Shown piece by piece: positions 47,990 to 57,311 of a stretch of 64,000 nucleotides of DNA; the first letter of the stretch is position 1, and the number at the start of each line of letters is the position of its first letter. The notes beneath the pieces were generated by a model that saw only the letters and a list, made by a program, of their open reading frames with translations, searched no databases and was not told the origin of the DNA. Origin of the DNA: Embleya scabrispora (GTDB taxonomy: Bacteria > Actinomycetota > Actinomycetes > Streptomycetales > Streptomycetaceae); assembly GCF_002024165.1 (NCBI RefSeq), contig NZ_MWQN01000005.1:293557-357556 (forward strand), read 5' to 3'. The translations under genes and the position numbers were made by a program.

Positions 47990-48240
47990 CGATGGGCCGG
48001 GCTCGCGAGTCACCAGTTCGCGAGTGTTTCCGACAGGGCCCCCAGGGCCACCCGGGCAACGGGAGCGAGAGCCACCTGTGCGATTGTGAATGGCTCGGTC
48101 CTGCCCCACTTTCGCGATCCCGATGGTTCGACCGCGGACACCGGATCCGGCTGCTGAGGCGGGACGTGTTGCCCGCAGTGGAATGCCACGAGCACCGCAA
48201 TTCGGTCACGCACGCCCGGGAGCCTCGGCTTCCCAGGCGA
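47990..48240 (+). pseudogene. decayed copy of the gene at 54477
   Basis: WFDRGHRIRLLRRDVLPAVE then CHEHRNSVTHAREP closely matches DRFDRVHAIRLRKRDGLPTV then ECHEHRRAVVHAPEP of 54477-55259. Upstream fragments match in other frames. No intact ORF remains. Boundaries are approximate. Confidence 0.55.
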
Positions 48241-48339
48241 GCAGGGCCGCCATCGTTGACCGCCCCGTGCTCATGGTCGGCGATCCGTACCCGACCGTGT
48301 TCGTTGGGGCGATCCCCGCTGCCCTCGGGCGAGACGTCC

Positions 48340-48627
48340 TCAGTCCTCCAATGCCTGATCCATGGCGTCGTACCACGCTTGTTGGGAAGGAAATACGCGC
48401 TGGCACGCGTCCGAGGCGGTGCAGCGCAACTGACCGGGCCCAAGGTCCGGGTCGCCAAGGTTGGGCCGGTATCCCTGGGCAGACATGTGAGCGCAGCCCC
48501 CGGCCTTGTGTATAGCCGCGATGCGGTCGCCGACGGCGCAGGCCTCGGCCATTTCCATGTCCACGTCGAGGCTGGCCTCATAGATGGCCTGCAATTCGTC
48601 CGCGCTGTTCTCGTCCGGATAGATCAT
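48340..48627 (-). CDS. small Cys/His protein, 95 aa
   Basis: A 95-aa acidic protein. The first half is a helix (DELQAIYEASLDVDMEMAEA) and the second contains a possible zinc site (GGCAHMSAQG; LRCTASDACQRVF). Start at 48627, ~36 nt after the predicted start site from TATATT (48670-48675). It is divergent from the gene at 48857 across a palindrome. Not recognised. Confidence 0.7.
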   Translation of the reverse strand: MIYPDENSADELQAIYEASLDVDMEMAEACAVGDRIAAIHKAGGCAHMSAQGYRPNLGDPDLGPGQLRCTASDACQRVFPSQQAWYDAMDQALED

Positions 48628-48707
48628 CAGATCCTCTATTCGCTCGTTGGTTCCACAGGTTCTAGAACCAATATAGCGATTCTCGGAACCGCCAAATATC
48701 TGTGCTT

Positions 48708-48739
48708 CCCTTCCCTGGAGCAGGCAATCCAGGGAGGGG
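48708..48739. promoter_or_regulatory. regulon palindrome, divergent
   Basis: CCCTTCCCTGGA ... TCCAGGGAGGGG: the ninth pair has switched from C-G to T-A on both sides, keeping symmetry. Leftward -10 TATATT 32 bp away, rightward -10 TAGAAT (48773-48778) 33 bp away. Confidence 0.75.
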
Positions 48740-48856
48740 TTCGGGGGAGGATTCTTCCGTCCTTCGGGAAACTAGAATTAGTCCGTCAATTCAAATTCGA
48801 GCGAATGGCGGTTTTCGGTGACGGAGTCTCTGGGGCGTTTTTGGGAGAAATTCAGG

Positions 48857-49486
48857 GTGGATATCCCGGGTCTTCCTCTGGGTATTGTTGACGATCCGTC
48901 GGATGCGGTGGAAGCCTTGAAGAAGGCTCTCTTTTCGATCGAAAAGCGTCAGGGCGAACGGCGGGGGTGGGATCAGCCGCCGCGCCTGTTTACGGTGCAT
49001 CTGGCCGATCGGCGTTCTCGGTCCATCGAGTTGCGTGTAGTTCCCCGACGCCTGTGGGTGTCATGGAGGAACGTGGCCGGTCGGCAGGAGGAAGCGAATC
49101 CGGCGGACTCGCTCAAACTGTTGGCGAGCCGCTGCGAGGACGTTCCGCCAGCGGTTACGCGGCTGCCCTATCTGGCGGCGCCGTTGGTGGCCGTGGCGTA
49201 CATGAGTGAGGGCTGGGGGGTTCTGCGTCCGCCCACCTCGGTGGAGCAAGAGGCGATGGCGTTGGGCCTGCGGACCCTGCACAGGGCATCCGACCGTGTT
49301 GAGTTCCGGATATTGGACGCCGTGGACATCAACCAGGAAAAGGCAGGTGTTATCCGGGTACGGGGTGCCGACGCGACGGTGCATGGGCCCGGTAGCAGTC
49401 TCGGTACCGGCGGAGCTGTTTCTCACGCCCTGAGTCGGATTGTTCATGCTCTGCGTGAGCAGCAGGAGGTATTTCCGGCTTCGTAA
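48857..49486 (+). CDS. hypothetical protein, 209 aa
   Basis: Not recognised. It has strand-rich segments (LFTVHLADRRSRSIELRVVP; VEFRILDAVDINQEKAGVIR). GTG at 48857 follows GGGAG and gives a ~73-nt leader; GTG 48818 in the same frame lacks a ribosome site. It occupies the GNAT position of a divergent palindrome module. Confidence 0.65.
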   Translation: MDIPGLPLGIVDDPSDAVEALKKALFSIEKRQGERRGWDQPPRLFTVHLADRRSRSIELRVVPRRLWVSWRNVAGRQEEANPADSLKLLASRCEDVPPAVTRLPYLAAPLVAVAYMSEGWGVLRPPTSVEQEAMALGLRTLHRASDRVEFRILDAVDINQEKAGVIRVRGADATVHGPGSSLGTGGAVSHALSRIVHALREQQEVFPAS

Positions 49487-49557
49487 GGCCATCGAGTGGA
49501 GTGCGCCGGGCCCCTATTTCGGGGTCCGGTGTGCGTGTTGTCGGGTCGGCGGGTGCC

Positions 49558-49603
49558 CCCTTCCCCGGGCCGCCGGGCGGGAACCCACCTTTCCTGGGAA
49601 GGG
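49558..49603. repeat. orphan regulon-type palindrome with extended centre
   Basis: CCCTTCCC ... GGGAAGGG with a ~30-nt centre. No -10 box at 32-34 bp. It follows a weak terminator-like hairpin (49507-49529) of the preceding gene. Confidence 0.45.
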
Positions 49604-49844
49604 ACTTCGGGGTGCGCGTGGACTGTTCGGGCCCCCCTTCTCGGTCGGCGAAGCGGGTCCCCGGGATTCGGTGAATCGTGCCGGTTGCCGGACGGTGGTG
49701 GGTCGGTGCCGACCCGGAGGAGGAGGGCGTGGGAGCGTTCTTGCCCCGACGAACTCGTCGTTTCCGTCCGGGCGTTCGGTGCGAGCTCGCCGTCGCGCCC
49801 CGGGGCGAGGTTCGTCGGCGCACCGCGGCCCGCTGCCGCCGTCC

Positions 49845-50166
49845 CGCCTCCCCGGGTGCCGTTGTCGCGGCGCCGGTTCGTCCGGGACGTGTGGGGAACG
49901 CACGGGCCGTCGACCGCCGCCGGTGAACGCTCGGCCTTCGCGGATCGTCGGGCCGGCGGCCCCGGTGACGCGGACGCATCCCCTCGGGAGACGGTGCGTC
50001 GGGTGCGAGGCCGGGGGAGTATCCGCCCCGGCCCGGCCGCGCGTGTCCTGACCGGCGGGGGTCGTCCCCCGAGGATCGGCGCCGAGCATGTGTGTGAACA
50101 CGGCACCCGGCGCGCCGACCCCCACACCGCACACTCGCACACGACCCGGGACACACGAACCACCCG
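49845..50166. repeat. 320-bp dispersed repeat, copy 2
   Basis: Near-identical to 42791-43110, same orientation. The ends fade into unrelated sequence; no terminal inverted repeats or target duplications are seen. Confidence 0.8.
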
Positions 50167-50307
50167 GAGATGTGCAACGCACGCGCCGGGCCGCATTCGT
50201 GTGCGCAACGGCACGCCGGCACGGCACGAAGTCCGTGTACGGCCGGGCCCCGTGCCCGGGGCCGGCCACACGACGTCAGAGCCGCCCGTGCTTGGAAGCG
50301 AACCCTC

Positions 50308-50622
50308 CTACCGTTCCCGGTAGTCCGTGTGGTCGGCCCACACCAGCGAGGCGTTCGAGCGGGTCTCGACGACCGCGCGTTTGTCCGCCCTGGAGATCCA
50401 CACGTCCAGTTCGAGATCACCCGGGCCCTGGAGGATCGCGCGGTCAGCACAGCCCACCGGGTGGGTCTGCCACTCGTCCCCCAGATGGGCGGCGAGTCGG
50501 CGTGAGAAGTCGGGGCCGGAGCGGGCGGTGCGCACGAGGGTCTCCCGGGGGATCGACCGGCAGGGGCCGGGGTGGGTGGGGTCGGCGCCGGAGGGAGCGG
50601 TTGCTCCCTCCGGCCTTGGCAC
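50308..50622 (-). CDS. small protein, up to 104 aa
   Basis: The C-terminal 60 residues (VGCADRAILQGPGDLELDVW, then ISRADKRAVVETRSNASLVW) match the fragment at 43658. The true start is unclear; internal GTGs are possible. Strand-rich, unknown function. Confidence 0.45.
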   Translation of the reverse strand: MPRPEGATAPSGADPTHPGPCRSIPRETLVRTARSGPDFSRRLAAHLGDEWQTHPVGCADRAILQGPGDLELDVWISRADKRAVVETRSNASLVWADHTDYRER

Positions 50623-50641
50623 GGGCGCATGGTGAGGGCGT

Positions 50642-50977
50642 TCAGCGGGTCGGGATCACGCTGTAGTGGTGCACCTCGCGCAGGGACTCGGCGGGCGGCT
50701 TGTCGCTTCCGCCGGTGATCCGCGCGCGGTCCGGGCGGACGCGGTACTCCGTGCTGCCGCCCAGGCCGTCGGACACCGCCGCGATCAAGGTCCCGTCGTC
50801 GTCGATCGCGAAGGCGGCTTCGTCGTCGTTGTGTTCGGCCAGTGCCGTCACAAGCCGGCCGAGATCGGCGAGCGCTTCCCTCTGGGTGGAACCGACACCC
50901 CGAACGACTCCCAGGGAAGCCGTCCAGATCCCCATGGACTTGGACACGTCGATCGGAAGGGGCAGGCGATGGGTCAC
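50642..50977 (-). CDS. hypothetical protein, 111 aa
   Basis: GTG at 50977 (VTHRLPLPIDVSKSMGIWTA) follows CGGAG. The domain ends GLGGSTEYRVRPDRARITGG then KPPAESLREVHHYSV. A frameshifted relative is at 60033. It follows the long family X gene at 51106 by about 130 bp. Unknown function. Confidence 0.65.
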   Translation of the reverse strand: MTHRLPLPIDVSKSMGIWTASLGVVRGVGSTQREALADLGRLVTALAEHNDDEAAFAIDDDGTLIAAVSDGLGGSTEYRVRPDRARITGGSDKPPAESLREVHHYSVIPTR

Positions 50978-51105
50978 GATCGTCTCCGGGTTCGTCGATG
51001 TCGTGCGATGCGTCGTGGTCGGTCGGGGCGGGGAACCGGGCCCGTGGCGGCGCGGGGCGTCGCCGCCCCGTCGCCCCGGGCTCGGGGTCCGCCGGTGGGT
51101 GGCGT

Positions 51106-52176
51106 TCAGTTCCGGGTCGGGCAGTCGTGGTGGTGTGTGGAGGCGATCCCCGCCGTCGCGAGGTGTTCGCAGTCCGGGCACACCTCGTTGCGCAGGAACC
51201 GCCCGACCACGACGCGCAGCCACTCGGGCCATGCGGTGGGGCTGTCCACGAGGAGGGTGTCCTTGAGGTGGACCGCGCCGTCCTCGTTCGCGGTCTCGAT
51301 CGTGTCGAGCAGCCCGTCGCGGAAGGTCAGGGTCAGCCGAGTGATCGCCAGGTGTCGGCCATGGACGTCCTCGGCCCACACTCCCGACACGGTGAGGTGC
51401 GTCGCGTGGAACTCGCCGGCCACGCGCGCGGTGACCGCGTCGGCCCGTTCGCCTGCGGGCACGGCGTTCGCGTCGCGTTCGGCCCGCGCGCGGTCGATCG
51501 TGTCCAGCGCCGTCACGCACAGGTCCCTGATCGCGCCCACCAGGGCGTGATCCTCGCCGAGCAGCCCCATCACGGACGCCACTTGCCGCTCGGCCGCCTC
51601 CGGGTCGCGTCGCCCGTCCGTCAGGCGGTCCCACACGACCTGTGTCAGGATCTGCGCCCCGTCCTCCCGGCGTCCGGCCCCGAGTAGATGCGCGACGTCC
51701 GCGCGCGGTGCGCCGCCGTGTCGGCGGGTGGCCCGCTCGGCCCCACTCCCGGGCCCGGTCCGGCCCCTCCCGCCGGCCGCGTGTGCGAGCGGGGCCGGGG
51801 CCGATCGGCGACCGAGCGCCCGCAGGAGGCGAACGAGTCCATGGGGACGCAGCCGCCGGGGCACGTCGGGGACACCGGCGGGATGCGCGGGCGCGGCCAC
51901 GCCGAGGGACACGGTGTCGAGCGTCGTCGGCCGCTCACTCGCCGGCACCAGCAGGCGCAGCGACGGGCCGCCCCGCACGTCGAACAGGGCCGGGGGGCAA
52001 GCGCGCGCGACCCTCACGAGCAGCAGGTACGCCAACCGCCATTGTCCACTCGCGCCCAGAGCGTCGAATGCCCCGGTGGTGAGGGTCGAGCGTTCCCTGG
52101 GGCTCCCGCCCGCCGCGATCCGTTCCGCCCATTCGAGGGCGTCCGCCCATTCCGGGTCCGACTCGTCCATACCCAT
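51106..52176 (-). CDS. long family X protein, 356 aa
   Basis: The N-terminus carries the family X motif (GQWRLAYLLLVRVARACPPA then LFDVRGGPSLRLLVP), and the segment IRDLCVTALDTIDRARAERD corresponds to the end of short members. An extra C-terminal domain follows (LTVSGVWAEDVHGRHLAITR ... WLRVVVGRFLRNEVCPDC). A Pro/Arg/Gly-rich middle (about 95-175) may hide compensating frameshifts. The gene at 62023 has the same layout. Promoter: palindrome 52262, -10 TATCGT. Confidence 0.7.
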   Translation of the reverse strand: MGMDESDPEWADALEWAERIAAGGSPRERSTLTTGAFDALGASGQWRLAYLLLVRVARACPPALFDVRGGPSLRLLVPASERPTTLDTVSLGVAAPAHPAGVPDVPRRLRPHGLVRLLRALGRRSAPAPLAHAAGGRGRTGPGSGAERATRRHGGAPRADVAHLLGAGRREDGAQILTQVVWDRLTDGRRDPEAAERQVASVMGLLGEDHALVGAIRDLCVTALDTIDRARAERDANAVPAGERADAVTARVAGEFHATHLTVSGVWAEDVHGRHLAITRLTLTFRDGLLDTIETANEDGAVHLKDTLLVDSPTAWPEWLRVVVGRFLRNEVCPDCEHLATAGIASTHHHDCPTRN

Positions 52177-52261
52177 CGCCTCCGATCAGAACACGCGGCC
52201 GATTCCCGGTCCGTCGAATTCAACGATAGGGAATTCGAGGCCGGCCGATTCGCGGCCGGTT

Positions 52262-52293
52262 CCCTTCCCGGTGCGAGTGGTGCGGGGGAGGGG
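52262..52293. promoter_or_regulatory. regulon palindrome
   Basis: CCCTTCCCGG ... GCGGGGGAGGG. Leftward -10 TATCGT (complement of 52223-52228) at 33 bp. No rightward promoter. Confidence 0.65.
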
Positions 52294-52346
52294 TGCGCCG
52301 GTTTCCGCGCGCACCGGTTTCACCGGTCCGTACGGAAACCGAAGTT

Positions 52347-52862
52347 TTATCCGATGCCCCGAATGGTGTCCGACGCCTCCAGACAAAGAAGGACGGTCGA
52401 CTTGATCAGCGGCAGGTTTTCGCGGATGCGGTGGAACATCAGGATCAGCGCGGAATCACGGACGTCCGGATCGGAGACGTCGGCCATGAGGGCGAACACC
52501 TCTGCCAAAAAGCGGCGGACCGTCGTCTCGACGCAGACGGTCCGCCCGGCCGGCGCGGCCGGCTCCCGCGCCGGCGGTGCGGCCGGAGCGCGCATGTCCC
52601 CGTTCCCCGCACACGCGCGGGCCAGGGGGATGGGGCACTTCGGCGGGGCCAGGCGGTTCAGCACGGGCCGCTCCCTGGGGTCCCTGGCGACGGTGGGGCA
52701 GGTCTTGGCGACGTCCCAGGCCAGGAGCAGCGCCGTCCGCCACATGTTGCCCTCGGCGTATGCGGCGGCGAAGATCTCCGTGCGCTTTTCGCTGTCCCGG
52801 TACACGGTCAGACGGTGCGCGAGATCTTCGGCAATCTTCCATTGGGGGCGGTTCCTGTCCAC
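52347..52862 (-). CDS. family X protein, 171 aa
   Basis: Family X motif NMWRTALLLAWDVAKTCPTV then ARDPRERPVLNRLAP; C-terminus STVLLCLEASDTIRGIG. A Pro/Ala-rich linker sits after the motif. GTG at 52862 follows AGGAGATCACC, the same ribosome region as at 44155. Divergent from the GNAT gene at 53110. Confidence 0.8.
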   Translation of the reverse strand: MDRNRPQWKIAEDLAHRLTVYRDSEKRTEIFAAAYAEGNMWRTALLLAWDVAKTCPTVARDPRERPVLNRLAPPKCPIPLARACAGNGDMRAPAAPPAREPAAPAGRTVCVETTVRRFLAEVFALMADVSDPDVRDSALILMFHRIRENLPLIKSTVLLCLEASDTIRGIG

Positions 52863-52944
52863 GGTGATCTCCTCGCGTCGCATGAGGTCGGGCCCGGCGC
52901 ATTCAATGTAGAGCCGACCCGCCGCCTGCATTCCCCGAATGTTC

Positions 52945-52977
52945 CCTTCCCGGGACCCGGACGGTTCGGGGAGGGGC
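52945..52977. promoter_or_regulatory. regulon palindrome, divergent
   Basis: CCCTTCCCGGGA ... TTCGGGGAGGGG. Leftward -10 TACATT (complement of 52905-52910, 34-bp gap); rightward -10 TAGGGT at 53010-53015 (32-bp gap). Confidence 0.75.
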
Positions 52978-53109
52978 TTCGTCGTTTTTCGGGCAAGGGA
53001 ATTCGACTCTAGGGTGGAATTCCTCGACGGTCGTCGACAAAAAAACTCGATCGTATTTCACGATCCGATATGCGACCGCCTGCGTCCACGAATTCCGGGG
53101 AGCCGCACC

Positions 53110-53964
53110 GTGCCCGATGACCCCTACCGCAACCCGCTCGAAACCCACTACCGCGAGTTGCGGCGCCACCGCGACCGACTCGCCGTCCAACTCGCCACCC
53201 TCGCGCGGGTGATCGCCGACCGACCCGCCACCGGACGGTCGAAACCCGGTCGAACCCTTTCCCGAAGCCTCGCCCGAATCCTCGAAGCCCCGGTGGCCGA
53301 TGCCACCGAGCCCGTGCACGCCGTCCGTGAGGCGTGTCCGAAGGACGTCGACGCGTTCATGGCGCTCATGACACTCGCCGCTCCCGACGCTTCTTTCGAA
53401 GCTCTCTGGCGCGCCCGCCGACTGGTGGCCGACGGGGCGTCGTCGCCGGAAAGCGGGGAACTGGCCCTCGTCGCCGTCGACGCCGAACGGGTCGTCGGCG
53501 CACTCCTCACGAACACCCCCGGGTGGCTGTTCGACCCACCGGGAATCGCAACCCCCCACGAGCCGTCACTGATTGCCCGGATCGTCACCGTCGACGGTTT
53601 GGCCGTGCGTCCGGAACACCGCCGTACGGGCATCGGACGTGCCCTGCTCCGACGGGCGGAGGACGAGATGCGCGAGGCCGGCCGGGGGCTGTCGGCCCTC
53701 TTTCATGAACCCGAATTGGATTCCTACTACGCGAAGTCGGGTTACACCAACCACAGCGCGTTCGCCATTCTCCTGCCGTGTGGAAGGGTACTGCTCCGGA
53801 AGTGCTCGGGCAGCGCCAACCGAATAGCGATCAAGCCTCTCGACACGAGCGTGAAACCGGTACACGTGGACGGCCTTCCCATGCCGGTGATTGCCGGTCT
53901 TCTCCCCGACACCGAGCTGCCCGCCGATACCCGAGTCGTTTGCCGGCGCAAGCCCGCAGAATGA
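53110..53964 (+). CDS. GNAT acetyltransferase-family protein, 284 aa
   Basis: The most complete GNAT paralogue. A helical N-terminus (ETHYRELRRHRDRLAVQLAT) precedes a GNAT core (VREACPKDVDAFMALMTLAA; LALVAVDAERVVGALLTNTP; motif A LAVRPEHRRTGIGRALLRRA; ELDSYYAKSGYTNHSAFAIL) and a C-terminal segment (KPLDTSVKPVHVDGLPMPVI). GTG at 53110 follows GGGGAG. Cytosolic; substrate unknown. The helical N-terminus may mediate pairing. Confidence 0.85.
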   Translation: MPDDPYRNPLETHYRELRRHRDRLAVQLATLARVIADRPATGRSKPGRTLSRSLARILEAPVADATEPVHAVREACPKDVDAFMALMTLAAPDASFEALWRARRLVADGASSPESGELALVAVDAERVVGALLTNTPGWLFDPPGIATPHEPSLIARIVTVDGLAVRPEHRRTGIGRALLRRAEDEMREAGRGLSALFHEPELDSYYAKSGYTNHSAFAILLPCGRVLLRKCSGSANRIAIKPLDTSVKPVHVDGLPMPVIAGLLPDTELPADTRVVCRRKPAE

Positions 53965-53966
53965 CC

Positions 53967-54005
53967 GACAGGGCCCGTTTCCAGCCGGTTCGAAACGGGC
54001 CCGTC
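53967..54005 (+). terminator. hairpin after GNAT gene
   Basis: GGGCCCGTTTC (53971-53981) pairs with GAAACGGGCCC (53992-54002); the stem can extend outward. It begins just after the stop. Confidence 0.65.
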
Positions 54006-54476
54006 GGTGCGATACGAAGCGCTGTCCGAGGAGTGGCGTTGGGGGTTGTGGGTGGTTTTGCCGGCCACTCTCGTGCTCTTCGGGCTTGCTCTTCTGGGTT
54101 GACGCGCCCGCCGGTCGTGTGTAGATCGTCCATTCGCGGTGTGTGGTTGCCTCGTGTCCGAGCCCTTGTGGGTTGCGGGGGCGGGGCGGCCGGCGTCGCG
54201 GGTCGGTTCGGCGAGCACTTTGGTTCGGTTGGTTGGTTGGTGGCCCTTCCCTGGGTGGTGGGTGCGGGGGTGGGTGTTCGGGTCGGGCGGGGCGGGGCGG
54301 GCGGGGTTCAGAGTGGGTTTCCGGACGGCCGTATGCGGCAGCGGTGATCCCGCTTCGGCCGCAGGGGCGGGTGCTCGTGGCCGGCGTCGCTTTCGTGCGC
54401 CGGTACGGGCACCTGCCGTGGCTGCCGTACCGGCGTATGCCCTGCCGTCGGTACCGAGACTCGAAGGAGTACACCC
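54006..54476. other. G/T-rich stretch without a gene
   Basis: About 470 bp, strongly G-rich on the plus strand (runs such as GGGGGTGGG). No gene, promoter palindrome or repeat array is evident. Confidence 0.4.
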
Positions 54477-55259
54477 ATGATCGGCTTGGACACCACGAAC
54501 ATCGTCGATTACGCGCGGCGTTGGCCGCGGCCGGAGGACGAGCGCGCGGGAGGCTTCTTCGTGTACGGGGGCCATCACCCGATCACCGTCGCCTTGGCGC
54601 ATGTCGCGGCGACGATCGGCATGACCGAGATCACCGAGGCGAACGTGCCCGAGTGGTCGAGGCGGCTCGCGTGCGCGGCGGAGATCGCGCTGCCGTTGCG
54701 GGACGGTCCCGACAGCGCCGGGCGCACGTTCACCGTCGAGGAGGTCGAGGGGCACGTCGGCCTGGTGGTGAACGTCGCTCCGATGACCGCGGACCGGTTC
54801 GACCGCGTGCACGCGATCCGGCTGCGCAAACGGGACGGGCTGCCCACGGTGGAATGCCACGAACACCGCCGCGCGGTCGTGCACGCCCCGGAACCGACGC
54901 TGCTGTACGTGGCGGTGGACATGGAGACCGGACAGGAGCGGCGCCGGGTGGAGCACTACGCCACCGGCCGCATGGTGGCGATCGACTACGGCGAGGACGA
55001 CGGGGTGGAGATGCCCGAGGGGCCGTGGCCCGGTGCGGAGGTCATGAAGGAACGGTGTTACTCCACGCGCAGGATGTCGCTGTGGGACTTCGAGTTGGTT
55101 TTTTCCCGCGCTCGCGCGTCCGAGGACAGGTGCGCGTGGCCGACGACGGTCGAGAACTGGGCGGTGCCCGAATGCGGCGCCCACAAGAATCCGGACGACG
55201 CGTTCTGCGAGCCGCACGCGGCGGCACGCGCGGCGCTGTTCCCGGGCCTCGCCGGGTGA
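54477..55259 (+). CDS. hypothetical protein, 260 aa
   Basis: ATG at 54477 follows GAAGGAG. An acidic alpha/beta protein (HHPITVALAHVAATIGMTEI; FDRVHAIRLRKRDGLPTVEC; TGRMVAIDYGEDDGVEMPEG) with a Cys/His pair near the C-terminus (PECGAHKNPDDAFCEPH). Not recognised. A decayed copy is at 47990-48240, so this is another family duplicated in the array. Confidence 0.7.
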   Translation: MIGLDTTNIVDYARRWPRPEDERAGGFFVYGGHHPITVALAHVAATIGMTEITEANVPEWSRRLACAAEIALPLRDGPDSAGRTFTVEEVEGHVGLVVNVAPMTADRFDRVHAIRLRKRDGLPTVECHEHRRAVVHAPEPTLLYVAVDMETGQERRRVEHYATGRMVAIDYGEDDGVEMPEGPWPGAEVMKERCYSTRRMSLWDFELVFSRARASEDRCAWPTTVENWAVPECGAHKNPDDAFCEPHAAARAALFPGLAG

Positions 55260-55577
55260 GCAGGAGTCCGGCTCCGTACCCCTGGCCGTCGAGGCTCGGA
55301 GTCGACGCGTCGCCCGTGCGGGAAGGCGGTCGCCGGGCGCTGCGTAGTCGGTTGATCAGGCCGCGAACAGTTTAGACAGGCGCTCGGTTGGGGTTCCGAG
55401 CCGAGCGTCTTGCGTGATCGGCTGTCGATTCGTGGCGGTGGTGAGGCGGGTCGTGTCTTCGGGGCTTGGCCCGCACGTTGTGCTGGGTCCCGTCGTGTCG
55501 CCGATACGGACCGGCGGTACGGCCGTTGCGCCCGGTGCGAACGCGACGGACCACGATCCGACGTACCCGAATGCTGT

Positions 55578-55817
55578 TCAGAGCCGGATGTGCAGGCCCG
55601 GGAGCCATGCCTCCCAGTGGGCTCGGTCGACGGGGTTGAGTGTGTCGCCGTCGAGGACCTGGTGCGTGACGGAGAGGAGGTTCTCCGGGCCGTGTCTGAT
55701 CGCGGCCTGCTTCATCAACTCGCGGGCGAGGTCCGGACCTTCGTCGTGGGTCGCCACCACCGCTCGTCCGAACGTCTCGAAGAGGTCCAACAGCCGTGCC
55801 CCTCGAGTCCCGCGCAC
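55578..55817 (-). CDS. hypothetical protein, 79 aa
   Basis: Helical small protein (LLDLFETFGRAVVATHDEGP; LARELMKQAAIRHGPENLLS). GTG at 55817 is the likely start, but no strong ribosome site is seen. Unknown function. The ~690 bp between 55818 and 56510 holds only the tandem repeat at 56201. Confidence 0.45.
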   Translation of the reverse strand: MRGTRGARLLDLFETFGRAVVATHDEGPDLARELMKQAAIRHGPENLLSVTHQVLDGDTLNPVDRAHWEAWLPGLHIRL

Positions 55818-56200
55818 GCAACTCCCCGTGCACGGCTGCCCGGTCGCGCACGCTCGGCCGCCGCGGGCTGGTGCGCGTCGGTCACGCGTTTTGCCGGACC
55901 GGCCGGGCACCGCGGTGCCTGCCGGCGGGCCCGGGGACGCGGGGAAGCGACCGCCGGGCCCGGCGGGTGCGGATCACGTGGGAGGATTCACCCCCGCACG
56001 ACCGGCCGCGACCGTGCGTGCGTCACACCGGCCGACAGGCCGGCGCCCACGGATCCGCCGCAGGGAACGCGCGGCACGGCCTGGGGGCGCACCACGCATG
56101 TGGTCGATGCCGAGCCGTGCGTGTGCACCGCGGTCGCGCGGAACACGCGCACCGGCCCGGAAGGGGGAACCGGCGCATCCCGGACCCGAGTTCGGCGACG

Positions 56201-56280
56201 GCCGCGTTCGGCCGCGTTCGGCCGCGTTCGGCCGCGTTCGGCCGCGTTCGGCCGCGTTCGGCCGCGTTCGGTGGCGTTCG
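56201..56280. repeat. 10-bp tandem repeat, seven exact units
   Basis: GCCGCGTTCG repeats seven times in a row (56201-56270) plus one variant unit (GTGGCGTTCG). The 10-bp period does not keep a reading frame, so it is unlikely to encode a repeat protein. It lies in a gene-free gap. Confidence 0.9.
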
Positions 56281-56510
56281 GCGTACGGTCGTCGCGCCGT
56301 CCACCCACCGGGTGGACGGGTGCCGCCGCTGTGACGACCGTGCCCGGACCGGGCGCGTCGCCGCGCCCGGCGTGTCGTGCCGCCGTCACGCGATCCGTGG
56401 CGGGTGCCCGCGCCCGGGTTCGCCGGGGCGCCGATCGCCCCCCATCCGGGCGTCGTCCACGTTCGGATCCCGGCCTGTGACGTCGTGTCGCGGCCGGGCG
56501 ACGCCCACGG

Positions 56511-57139
56511 TCACCACAGTTCGGACAGGAACGCCCGCGATTGGAGGATGCCCCGGTACACGTCGGCGTGTTCGCGGGTGGCGCCCGTCGCCGGGAGAGG
56601 TCGGATGGCCAACGGCCGTGCGCGGGAGAGGTCGAGGGCCAGGCGCCCGGTGGCGGGGTCGACGCCGACGCGGTACGAGTCGGGCGCCAGCCACACCGTG
56701 TACCAGGGTTCCGCGGGCGCGTTCGGGGCGGGCCGTGGGGATCCTCGCGCGCCCAGGCGACGCAGTGACATCGCCGGTCGCCGCAGGGGTCCCGGACGGA
56801 AGCGGGGCGTGAGGCACGGTAGTGCGTGAACACTCCCGCCAACATGGGACACCCCCGGGTCGAATAGTGCGCGCATACCGGGTGCATCCCCGGTTCGCGA
56901 ATCCACCCGTCGACGAAATCGCGGGGGCGGGCGAGTGCGACGATCCGAGCATCCAGCGGACGCAGACAGATCTGACACAGGCGGCGGATCAGCGCCTTGC
57001 GGGCGCGGCGGTGGTCGATCATGCCGAGGACGGCGGTGCCGTCGCGGTGGCGCACGCTGATGCCGGGCACCACCAACCCGGCCCGGGTCCTGGGCAGATC
57101 GGCGAGTTCCGTCGGTACGGGGGGCGCAGTGAAGCTCAT
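56511..57139 (-). CDS. Cys-rich hypothetical protein (one frameshift)
   Basis: The N-terminus (MSFTAPPVPTELADLPRTRA; RLCQICLRPLDARIVALA; GMHPVCAHYSTRGCPML; DRRCHCVAWA) resembles a widespread Streptomyces Cys-rich protein often labelled cell-envelope biogenesis. The C-terminus (AEPWYTVWLAPDSYRVGVDP to SRAFLSELW) is in the next frame. One extra base in the G4 run at 56737-56740 joins them. Likely zinc-binding; function unknown. Confidence 0.6.
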
Positions 57140-57311
57140 GGTCGGGGTGCCTCTCGTGTTCTCGACCACGCGGACGGGGTAATTCCGGCGGCATCCGCCA
57201 CCTGCGAGCGGTTGCGAACCGCCTTCGGGACCGGGCACATTCCGCAGGGGCGTCCCACGGCCGCCCGTCCGGGCCGCGACCGGGCCACCGGCCCGGCGGC
57301 GGTGTTCGCGC

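Noticed and set aside
54242..54275. CCCTTCCCTGGG near 54.2 kb
   Set aside because: Only the left arm matches the regulon palindrome; the right side is generic G-rich sequence.
56201..56280. Tandem repeat as a CRISPR array
   Set aside because: Units are only 10 bp, directly abutting, with no spacers.
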